Source: Acetobacter orleanensis (GTDB lineage Bacteria; Pseudomonadota; Alphaproteobacteria; Acetobacterales; Acetobacteraceae). From it: a stretch of DNA of 64,000 nucleotides. The notes beneath the pieces are model-generated. The model ran no database searches, was not told the DNA's origin, and was given only the letters and a program-made list of their open reading frames with translations. The stretch is taken from assembly GCF_001581005.1 (NCBI RefSeq), contig NZ_LHZV01000064.1, positions 119,868 through 183,867 on the forward strand, in the 5' to 3' direction. Positions 57,706-64,000 of the stretch are shown here, piece after piece (the stretch's first letter is position 1; every line of letters starts with the position of its first letter). The position numbers and the translations under genes are program-made.

Positions 57706-58488
57706 TTACTGCTGGCCATCAAAGGTAATAGCGTTGTCCTGCGCGCCACTGGTGATGGGGTGCGCATTTTCCGGAGCCTGCGCCAGCTGGGTTTCGCCAC
57801 CCTGTGCTCTGGCTTTCTTGGCCCAAGCCATCATCACATCGTTACGGCGGTTGCCATGCTCACCCGGTGTGCGCGGGTAAATAAAGCCGTAGGTCGGATA
57901 AATGGAGCCGTAAGTGCCTGCGCGGTTGTTCAGTGCGACGCGGACGGCTGACCAGTCATTGTTGGGGGACACATCAATCACTGGCACGTTGTGGCTGATA
58001 CCAGCCTGTGCCCAGTGAGACTGGTCAATAATGATTGTGCGGCTGTTGATAACGCTGCGCACCACGGCCACGTGGCCCAGTGGCATACGGCGGATGCTGC
58101 GGAAGTTCAGCACGCTACCCGTTTCCGGTGCGTTGCCGCGGTCATAAACGCCAGCGGCATTGTGCCACCAGTCCCGCGCGTTGCCGTGCAGCATCACTTC
58201 AGAAGCGGATTTTGCGTAGGCAACACACTGAATCACGTGACCACCACCATAGTTGCGGCGGGCAACAAACCGGCGGCCTGAAGCCGGGTGCCAACGGCCA
58301 GCGGCATAACGGCCTGCTGCGTGGTAGGATGCGGAAGAAAAGGTGATTTTATGCAGGGAACTACTGCGGTGCCCGTGGCTTACAGAATGACGGGCCTTGG
58401 CGGAGGCAGGCTGAACAAAGGCGGATAACGACAGAAGAGAAACAACGGCCATCGCGAGGTTAAATTTTCCGGGCCGTTTCTGTCGCAT
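57706..58488 (-). CDS. Exported CHAP-domain amidase/peptidase
   Basis: A 260-residue secreted protein with signal peptide (MRQKRPGKFNLAMAVVSL, cut likely after PASA). The catalytic Cys is in QCVAYAKSASEVM near residue 90, and the His in GHVAVVRSV near 140. The linker is rich in Tyr, Arg, Ala and His (SHGHRSSSLHKI). CHAP enzymes cut peptidoglycan peptides or amidated cell-wall components. The C-terminus is a Glu/Gln/Ala tail. Confidence 0.9.
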   Translation of the reverse strand: MRQKRPGKFNLAMAVVSLLSLSAFVQPASAKARHSVSHGHRSSSLHKITFSSASYHAAGRYAAGRWHPASGRRFVARRNYGGGHVIQCVAYAKSASEVMLHGNARDWWHNAAGVYDRGNAPETGSVLNFRSIRRMPLGHVAVVRSVINSRTIIIDQSHWAQAGISHNVPVIDVSPNNDWSAVRVALNNRAGTYGSIYPTYGFIYPRTPGEHGNRRNDVMMAWAKKARAQGGETQLAQAPENAHPITSGAQDNAITFDGQQ

Positions 58489-58630
58489 CTCAGCGTGCCT
58501 TTTCTTGCATCACGGTTCAGTCAATGTGGGGTTCAGGTATAAACATCTGCGCAAGTCAGGCAAGCGTTCATTGCGGGGCAAAATTGCATCGGGTCGGGTT
58601 TGATGAATCCGTCCCCCTCAAAATAAGAAA

Positions 58631-58648
58631 ATAGGAATAAAATCCTAT
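58631..58648. other. Short AT-rich palindromic hairpin
   Basis: ATAGGA (58631-58636) and TCCTAT (58643-58648) with a six-base loop. On the minus strand it is followed by TTTTCTTATTTT, resembling a weak terminator upstream of the CHAP gene and downstream of ridA. Confidence 0.4.
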
Positions 58649-58714
58649 GACCTGCCACGGCATTGCCCAAATTCCGGCACTTCCGGACAATATTGGAAAA
58701 AGTTGCTGATCTGT

Positions 58715-58782
58715 TCCAGCCCCATGGATTCGACCTTGCTGTGGCAGAGATGCCACGCTGATGTGAGACACATGGGGCTGGA
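58715..58782 (+). ncRNA. Candidate structured RNA element with GAGA tetraloop
   Basis: A perfect 12-bp inverted repeat TCCAGCCCCATG (58715-58726) / CATGGGGCTGGA (58771-58782) encloses GTGGCA-GAGA-TGCCAC (58741-58756), a 6-bp stem with a GNRA tetraloop when read on the plus strand. The nested form suggests a structured RNA or DNA element. It lies between ridA and the CHAP gene; no gene overlaps it. Confidence 0.45.
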
Positions 58783-58792
58783 GATAGACTGG

Positions 58793-59143
58793 TTATTTCG
58801 TTGTGGTAACCATAATTTCGACCAGAATACGCGGGTCTGCCATCACGGCCTGCACGCAGGCGCGGGCAGGGGCCGCATTTTCCGGCAGCCATGCGCTCCA
58901 GATTTTGTTCAGGGCATCACGGTCCTTGATATCTTTCAGCCAGATCTGGGCCTGAAGCAGGCGGGTGTTATCCGTGCCATGCTGCTCTAGCAGGGTGTCG
59001 ATCTGCTCGAGAATGTCACGGGTCTGGCCTTCCGCATCGGCATCCAGATTCCGGGCGACAACGCCCTGCGTGAAAATAAAGCCGTGATACTCAACCGCAG
59101 CGGAGAGAATCGGGTTGGGGTTGGTGCGCAGAATTTTGCTCAT
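58793..59143 (-). CDS. RidA-family reactive-intermediate deaminase
   Basis: A 116-residue protein with the YjgF/RidA pattern: LSAAVEYHGFIFTQGVVA, DILEQIDTLLEQHGTDNTRLLQAQIWLKDI and APARACVQAVMADPRILVEI. The conserved Arg in the last block matches the enamine/imine deaminase Arg. No signal peptide. Start ATG 59143. Confidence 0.92.
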   Translation of the reverse strand: MSKILRTNPNPILSAAVEYHGFIFTQGVVARNLDADAEGQTRDILEQIDTLLEQHGTDNTRLLQAQIWLKDIKDRDALNKIWSAWLPENAAPARACVQAVMADPRILVEIMVTTTK

Positions 59144-59227
59144 AAGGATCTCTTCTGGTTTTCAGCGCAGGCGCTGGCCGGCTCCGTGCCGACAGACCCT
59201 CAGTTTTCGGGGTGTGTGCCCGTGCGG

Positions 59228-59869
59228 TCAACCGGGGAGCTGCGCGGAGCGGGCATAAGCGGCCAATCGTTCCGGGGTATCAAAATCCACCAGTTCCTCC
59301 ATGCGGGCCGCAACCCGATGCACGGCTGGGCCGAGAGCGCGGAGAATCGCCCGTCCTCCCTGATCACCCTCTACCGCAGCAAGAGCCGGAAACTGGCTGG
59401 CGTCCCACACAACAGGATTGCCCGGTTTGCCGTCTCCCCGGTCTGGTGCCGTGGCCGGAGCCTTGAAGGTGGCGTGGTCGCGCAGGAGGGCGTTAAGCAA
59501 GGAGACCGAAACAAGGGGCATATCCCCTAGACACACCAGCAGGGCCGACGCCTGTTCCGCCTGCGCTGCCTCTACCCCGACTCGCAGAGAGGCGGAAAGT
59601 CCATCCCGTGCGTCCTGCGCAATCCGTATTTCCAGTCGGGGGGGGGCTGGAAAAGCCATATTTAAAAGAGAAGAGAGGTCTGCCCGGTCCGGTGGTAAAA
59701 TGACCACCACTTTGCCCACGTTGCTCGCCAGAACAGTTGCGGTGGTGCGTACCAGCATGGGCACACCCTGCGCATCAGGCGCCAGCAGCTTATGGACCGG
59801 GGCTGTGCGGGAGGAGCGGCCCGCAGCCAGAACAATGGCCATCGGCGCGTTTTGAGGGTGCGTTACCAT
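59228..59869 (-). CDS. MobA/MocA-like nucleotidyltransferase
   Basis: A 213-residue NTP-transferase: AIVLAAGRSSRTAPVHKLL at the N-terminus, LLVCLGDMPLVSVSLLNALL with the metal-binding Asp, and KPGNPVVWDASQFPALAAVEGDQGGRAIL. MocA-type enzymes attach CMP to molybdopterin for xanthine dehydrogenase-type enzymes; the partner XdhC is encoded upstream with a 7-base overlap. The usual GRSxRMG motif appears here as GRSSRTA, a slight variation. Confidence 0.85.
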   Translation of the reverse strand: MVTHPQNAPMAIVLAAGRSSRTAPVHKLLAPDAQGVPMLVRTTATVLASNVGKVVVILPPDRADLSSLLNMAFPAPPRLEIRIAQDARDGLSASLRVGVEAAQAEQASALLVCLGDMPLVSVSLLNALLRDHATFKAPATAPDRGDGKPGNPVVWDASQFPALAAVEGDQGGRAILRALGPAVHRVAARMEELVDFDTPERLAAYARSAQLPG

Positions 59870-60957
59870 CCCGGATTGTCCGCTAGTGCGGCCTTGCGAC
59901 GCACCGCGACAATTTGTGCCAGAATAGAGAGAGCAATTTCTTCCGCGCCAATTGCGCCAATTGCCAGGCCGACGGGACCATGGATCCGGCTAATCTCTTG
60001 CTCGGAAAACCCGAGTTCACGCAACCGCGCAACCCGGCTGGCCTGTGTTTTGCGTGATCCCAGCGCCCCTATATAAAAAGCTGGGCTGCGCAGGGCGACT
60101 TCCAGAGTCGGGTCGTCCAGTTTGGCATCGTGAGTCAGCGTGACAATGGCGGTCATGTCATCCACCCCCAGTTCTTCAAGGGCGTCATCCGGCCATTCCG
60201 TCAGGAGCGTTTCCCCAAGAATAAAGCCGGGGAAGCGATCCGGGGTCGCCAAGGCGGATCGCGGGTCAATCACAACCGGGGAAAAACCCGTCATGCGGGC
60301 CAGAAGGGCGAGATGCTGGGCAATATGCACAGCGCCCACAATCAGCAGGCGCGGTGGGGGTGTGAGAGGCTGCAAAAACCAGTCCATCCCCTGTGCATCG
60401 GTTTCATTCCGGCACCGGCCAGATTCTAGACTGGCCAGAGCAGAAGGCAGCAATTCCGCTGGAAAGACGGGGGTGATCTCGTCAGGTAATGCCCCCATCA
60501 GTAGTGTATGCTTCGCGCCATCCAGTGTACGGGCCAGCAAAACACCTTCCCGGGCATTCTGGCGCGCGCAGGCTTCAGCCAGCAAACCTTCTGGCAGCGT
60601 GCCGGACGGGCAGGCGGAGGAGTTGATAGCTTCTACCAGCACATCCAGCTTGCCCCCGCAGGCCAAGCCGACTTCCCACGCGCGGGCGCTGGTCACGCCG
60701 TAGGACAGCACTTCCGGCGGCGCGCCAGCCATAATGGCCTGTGCTGCGGTAATCACATCGGTTTCCACGCATCCGCCGCTTACAGACCCTTCTACCCGGC
60801 CGGTGCTGCTGATGGCCATCAGGCTGCCTGCCGGTCTGGGAGAACTGCCCCACGTCCCGACAACAGTGGCAAGCACTACGGCATGGCCTTCAAGCACCCA
60901 GAGAAGGGCATGGTCCAGAGGTGTCAGCGGCTGGGGGGCGGAAAGAGGAACAGTCAT
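59863..60957 (-). CDS. XdhC/CoxF-family molybdenum-enzyme maturation factor
   Basis: A 364-residue protein from ATG 60957; the upstream frame only adds an unconserved extension. It has the XdhC start VVLATVVGTWGSSPRPAGS with GSVSGGCVETDVI, and a C-terminal Rossmann-like domain with LLIVGAVHIAQHLALLARM. XdhC binds Moco, guards its sulfuration, and inserts it into xanthine dehydrogenase-like enzymes. No such enzyme is encoded in the window. Confidence 0.9.
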   Translation of the reverse strand: MTVPLSAPQPLTPLDHALLWVLEGHAVVLATVVGTWGSSPRPAGSLMAISSTGRVEGSVSGGCVETDVITAAQAIMAGAPPEVLSYGVTSARAWEVGLACGGKLDVLVEAINSSACPSGTLPEGLLAEACARQNAREGVLLARTLDGAKHTLLMGALPDEITPVFPAELLPSALASLESGRCRNETDAQGMDWFLQPLTPPPRLLIVGAVHIAQHLALLARMTGFSPVVIDPRSALATPDRFPGFILGETLLTEWPDDALEELGVDDMTAIVTLTHDAKLDDPTLEVALRSPAFYIGALGSRKTQASRVARLRELGFSEQEISRIHGPVGLAIGAIGAEEIALSILAQIVAVRRKAALADNPGW

Positions 60958-61120
60958 AAGACCCAGTCTATACCAGCCCTTGCTGGTTGTGCCCACGGAA
61001 TGAAGGGGGAGTCTGGCCTGCCTTTGTGGAAGGTTTCCAAGGGGGCAGGGGCTTGATACGCAGAGAAAGAACGCCCATGTCATAACGCATGTGCTTTTGA
61101 GAGCCTTGAGGAGTAATTTT

Positions 61121-61534
61121 ATGGTCCAATCACAAGACGGTCGCGTTATTTACGTTGTGGCAGATGGTGGGAAAGTGCGCTTCCTGCATGACAGCGAAGG
61201 CAAAATGCACGACGTGCAGGACTTCGACAGCGAAAAGCACGAAGCGACTCCGGGCAAAATGCCAACAGGCGCGACCCCGAAAGACGCCGCCAAAGACGGC
61301 TTTGCACGCGTTGTGGCTGACCGTATGAACGCTCTGATCAACAGCGGTAAGGCAATTGACGGCTTTGTGCTGGCCGCTCCGGCGCCTGTGCTGCATGAAA
61401 TTCGTCAGCATCTGAGCAAGCCTGCTACGGCCAAGCTGATCAAGACGTTTGATAAAGACTTTACCAACATTCCGGCCCATGATCTGCGCAAGCATTTTGA
61501 TATCCCGGCAACTGGCTGGGTTCTGCCTTCCTGA
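61121..61534 (+). CDS. Host-attachment (PF10116) family protein
   Basis: ATG 61121 follows GAGGAG; the frame from 61091 is longer but unsupported. 137 residues with the pattern IYVVADGGKVRFLHDSEGK, then AADRMNALI-like FARVVADRMNALINSGKAI, FVLAAPAPVLHEIRQHLS and the C-terminal DFTNIPAHDLRKHF. The family was named from a plant-attachment mutant; biochemical role unknown. Followed by a terminator. Confidence 0.8.
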   Translation: MVQSQDGRVIYVVADGGKVRFLHDSEGKMHDVQDFDSEKHEATPGKMPTGATPKDAAKDGFARVVADRMNALINSGKAIDGFVLAAPAPVLHEIRQHLSKPATAKLIKTFDKDFTNIPAHDLRKHFDIPATGWVLPS

Positions 61535-61560
61535 TTTTTTAAATCAGGAATTAAAGTTTG

Positions 61561-61598
61561 AAAAACTGCCCGTGCTTTGCATGCGGCAGTTTTTTTTT
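61561..61598 (+). terminator. Rho-independent terminator after the host-attachment gene
   Basis: AAAACTGCC (61562-61570) and GGCAGTTTT (61585-61593) form the stem and eight or nine T follow. It overlaps the leader of the next gene by only a few bases. Confidence 0.85.
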
Positions 61599-61615
61599 CA
61601 AAGGAGCCTGACGCC

Positions 61616-62290
61616 GTGCACTTAATCTATCCCGGTATGCAATTGCAGGTTCTGCCTGTTACCCCGTTCCGCCAGAATTGTTCTCTGCTGTGGGATGACG
61701 CCACCCGCCACGCGCTGGTTGTGGACCCCGGTGGGGATGCGGATTTCCTGATGGACGTCATCCGCAAGCAGAATCTGACGGTGGATGCGATTCTCATCAC
61801 CCACGGTCATCTTGATCATGCGGGCGGTGTCGCCCCGTTATGCCGCGCTCTGGCGGAGGCGCAGGGCAAGGCACCAGAGGTTATCGGGCCGGATAAGCAG
61901 GACGACTTTCTGTTATCCTCCATTGTTGATCAGGCCCGGCACTTCGGTCTGCCCGGTCTGGAAAATGCAACAGTGGACCGATACACGCAGGATGGAGACC
62001 GTCTGGACCTGCTCGGCCGCAGTTTTCTAGTCCGCCATATTCCCGGCCATACGCCCGGCCATGTTGTGTTTGTGGATGAAGACGCTGGTTTCATTTTTGC
62101 AGGGGATACACTGTTTCGTGGTACAATTGGCCGTACGGATTTTCCTTATGGAAATAGTTCCCTCTTAATAAGCAATCTTAAGGAGAAATTACTTCCACTT
62201 GGAGACAATATGGTCATTATGCCGGGGCACGGTGGCGCGACCTCATTAGGTGAGGAACGTAAGAACAATCCGTTTCTTCGTGCCGACTAA
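61616..62290 (+). CDS. MBL-fold hydrolase (glyoxalase II-like)
   Basis: GTG 61616, preceded by AAAGGAG, gives 224 residues. Metal motifs: ITHGHLDHAGG (HxHxDH), HIPGHTPGH with the fourth His, FAGDTLFRGTIGRTDFP with the bridging Asp, and MPGHGGAT with the last His. The family includes YcbL/GloB-type glyoxalase II enzymes. The following genes share the strand closely. Confidence 0.92.
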   Translation: MHLIYPGMQLQVLPVTPFRQNCSLLWDDATRHALVVDPGGDADFLMDVIRKQNLTVDAILITHGHLDHAGGVAPLCRALAEAQGKAPEVIGPDKQDDFLLSSIVDQARHFGLPGLENATVDRYTQDGDRLDLLGRSFLVRHIPGHTPGHVVFVDEDAGFIFAGDTLFRGTIGRTDFPYGNSSLLISNLKEKLLPLGDNMVIMPGHGGATSLGEERKNNPFLRAD

Positions 62291-62303
62291 CAGGAGTTTG
62301 TGA

Positions 62304-62804
62304 GTGAAAAAGGGTATTTGCGGCATGGTCGCCACCTGTCTGGCAGCGGGCCTTCTGCTGGGAACCGGTCCGGCTCGGGCCGATGAGATGGGGGAACCCA
62401 CACAGGCTCAGGCAACACTGCCGAAGGAAAACCTCACAATTGCCTCAGCAAGTGGTCGTCATGTTTTCTCGGTAGAACTGGCTACAACCCTTCGCCAGCA
62501 GCAGGTGGGGGAAATGTTCCGCACGAGCCTACCTGCGGATAACGGCATGTTGTTCTTGTGGGCCACCCCGCAGCAGAGCGATATGTGGATGGAAAATACA
62601 CTGGTCCCGCTAGACATCGTCTTCATCGGGACAGATCATCGGATTCAGGCCATTGCAGAAAATGCCGTGCCACGCAGTCTGGCTCATATCAGCAGCCATG
62701 GCCCGGTGACGGCCACGCTGGAACTGGCGGGTGGTGTTACGGCCAAGTTAGGCATTACTGTGGGTGATCGGGTGGAAGCACCGTCTCTGGAGAAAAAATC
62801 CTGA
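62304..62804 (+). CDS. Exported DUF192 protein
   Basis: GTG 62304 follows CAGGAG. 166 residues with a signal peptide (cut likely after PARA), then the PF02643 core: VELATTLRQQQVGEMFRTSL, MLFLWATPQQSDMWMENTLVPLDIVFIG and ISSHGPVTATLELAGG. Function unknown; conserved as a small beta-barrel protein. Confidence 0.9.
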   Translation: MKKGICGMVATCLAAGLLLGTGPARADEMGEPTQAQATLPKENLTIASASGRHVFSVELATTLRQQQVGEMFRTSLPADNGMLFLWATPQQSDMWMENTLVPLDIVFIGTDHRIQAIAENAVPRSLAHISSHGPVTATLELAGGVTAKLGITVGDRVEAPSLEKKS

Positions 62805-62868
62805 CACAAAGCATTCTGGCTACGGGGTGCATTCAGCCCCGGCGGCGGGAATGTAACGGGGCAGTAGC

Positions 62869-63849
62869 GTGACGTTTTTAGTAACCGGGGCAGCCGGATT
62901 TGTTGGCTATCATGTCAGCCGGGCGCTTTTGGACAGAGGGGAGCGGGTTATCGGAATCGATAACCTCAACTCATATTATAGCCCCGCACTCAAGCTGGCT
63001 CGTCTGGAGCGGCTTGGGCAGGCGCCGGGTTTTGTATTTCACCAGTTTGATCTGACCCAGCCTGACGCGCTGAATACTTTGGCAGCGCTAGAACCCGATA
63101 TTCGGGGTATTTTCCATTTCGCCGCGCAGGCTGGCGTGCGCTATTCCATGCGTGACCCGTATGTGTTTGCGGATAGTAACGTGCTCGGCCATGTCGCTGT
63201 GCTGGAGTTTGCCCGCAAACTGAAGCGGCTGGACCATCTGGTCTATGCCTCCTCCTCATCCGTCTATGGGCGGAATACGTCCATGCCGTTCCGTGAAACG
63301 GACAGGGTGGATGAGCCCGGCTCATTTTATGCTGTGACAAAACGGGCGGGAGAACTCACATCCTCCACCTACAGCCATCTCTATGGTCTGCCGCAAACAG
63401 GCCTGCGGTTCTTTACGGTTTATGGGCCGTGGGGTCGTCCGGACATGGCCTATTACAGCTTTGCCCGCGCCATTGTACGGGGGGAAGACGTCACCCTGTA
63501 TGAGGGCGCTGGGCTAGCGCGAGACTTCACCTATATTGCGGATGTGGTCGCGGGCGTTCTGGCTGTGTTTGAAAAGCCGCCAGAAGCAGGGGAGGCGCGG
63601 GTGCTGAATATCGGCAACCACAGGCCGGAATCCGTGCGCTATCTTGTCTCTCTGCTGGAAGCCGAGTTGGGCCGGAAAGCGAATCTACGCCTTTTGCCGC
63701 GCCCGCAGGCCGATGTGGAAAAGACATGGGCCAGTATTGACGCCATTCAGTCTCTTACCGGCTGGCACCCCACAACCGTGCTGGAAGACGGCGTGCAGCG
63801 CTTTGTCTCGTGGTTCCGCACCTATGAAAAGCTCACGCTTAACGCCTAA
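62869..63849 (+). CDS. NAD-dependent epimerase, UDP-glucuronate 4-epimerase-like
   Basis: A 326-residue SDR-extended enzyme from GTG 62869. The NAD motif is GAAGFVGYHVSRALL, followed by IDNLNSYYSPALKLARLE, a hallmark of CapI/UDP-glucuronate epimerases. The catalytic site is SSSSVYG with YAVTK about 30 residues on, and later TVYGPWGRPDMAYYSFARAI. It would provide UDP-galacturonate for surface glycans. Close to earlier glycan genes in theme, but no other sugar gene is next to it. Confidence 0.9.
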   Translation: MTFLVTGAAGFVGYHVSRALLDRGERVIGIDNLNSYYSPALKLARLERLGQAPGFVFHQFDLTQPDALNTLAALEPDIRGIFHFAAQAGVRYSMRDPYVFADSNVLGHVAVLEFARKLKRLDHLVYASSSSVYGRNTSMPFRETDRVDEPGSFYAVTKRAGELTSSTYSHLYGLPQTGLRFFTVYGPWGRPDMAYYSFARAIVRGEDVTLYEGAGLARDFTYIADVVAGVLAVFEKPPEAGEARVLNIGNHRPESVRYLVSLLEAELGRKANLRLLPRPQADVEKTWASIDAIQSLTGWHPTTVLEDGVQRFVSWFRTYEKLTLNA

Positions 63850-63872
63850 ATCCAAAAAATGGATTTTCTTTA
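63849..63872 (+). terminator. Possible weak terminator after the epimerase
   Basis: AATCCA (63849-63854) and TGGATT (63860-63865) form a 6-bp stem, followed by TTCTTT. It overlaps the stop codon. The remaining 128 bases to the window end hold no recognisable gene. Confidence 0.45.
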
Positions 63873-64000
63873 ATGATTAAAAGAGGCGCCTGAAGGGGTT
63901 TTTCAGATGGGGTGAAACTCGATTCAGTCCCGGTTTCCCGCCAGTCTGAATAAAATTTTGAAGCGTGTTGACAGTGAGTGTTTGATCGCTTAGAAACCGC

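Overview
The window is a contiguous piece of an alphaproteobacterial chromosome. It most probably comes from an acetic acid bacterium (Acetobacteraceae, Acetobacter-like). The reasons are the alphaproteobacterial layout of the F0 ATP synthase genes (I-a-c-b'-b, with no F1 genes beside them), the family resemblance of the core proteins, moderately high GC, frequent GTG/TTG starts, and GyrA with Ala at the position of E. coli Ser83. The genus is an inference; no rRNA is present. I saw no insertion sequence, phage module or CRISPR array.

Layout. 1-4.1 kb: tail of a MiaB/MtaB-type methylthiotransferase, ftsY, then the F0 operon atpI-atpB-atpE-b'-b. 4.1-8.2 kb: three envelope glycosylation genes (a DPM1/GtrB-like GT2, an ArnT-like GT39, and an AT-richer polytopic protein resembling GtrII-type glucosyltransferases), then tRNA-Thr(CGT). 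8.6-12.5 kb: pqiABC. 12.6-18.8 kb, minus strand: metH, an unknown ORF, cvpA and purF. Head-to-head with metH is a short CobW/COG0523-like protein without a nucleotide-binding loop.

19.4-31.1 kb is the most distinctive part. It holds a type I secretion ATPase with a degenerate C39-like domain, its HlyD-type adaptor, a Sel1-repeat protein, a 1026-residue TPR-GT2-GT4 fusion, an unknown protein with a ChW-like domain and a charged tail, and a GT4 enzyme with a histone-H1-like Lys/Ala tail. No RTX-type substrate or TolC-like outer-membrane protein is present. This looks like a dedicated glycoprotein assembly/secretion locus of undescribed function.

31.1-34.6 kb, minus strand: a second MCE lipid-transport system (MlaE-MlaF-MlaD-lipoprotein). 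34.8-44.5 kb: core genes truB, rpsO, pnp, an NMO-like flavoprotein with a Cys cluster, a YqaE/Pmp3 peptide, gyrA, coaD and a peptidyl-prolyl isomerase. 44.8-48.8 kb: tRNA-Lys(TTT), a LysR regulator, a possible His-rich micro-ORF, and a large exported repeat protein of unknown function. 48.9-55.3 kb: speD-speE, then a tandem glycine riboswitch controlling gcvT-gcvH-gcvP. 55.3-61 kb, minus strand: a membrane metallophosphoesterase, TetR with a DUF1348 gene under a likely shared operator, a CHAP amidase, RidA, and a MocA/XdhC pair. 61.1-63.9 kb: a host-attachment family protein, an MBL hydrolase, an exported DUF192 protein and a UDP-glucuronate 4-epimerase-like enzyme.

Several groups work together. 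speDE consumes S-adenosylmethionine, and MetH makes the methionine from which it is formed. The glycine cleavage operon supplies one-carbon units to the same folate pool that metH and purine synthesis (purF) depend on. Pqi and Mla-type transporters and several glycosyltransferases point to heavy investment in the cell envelope.
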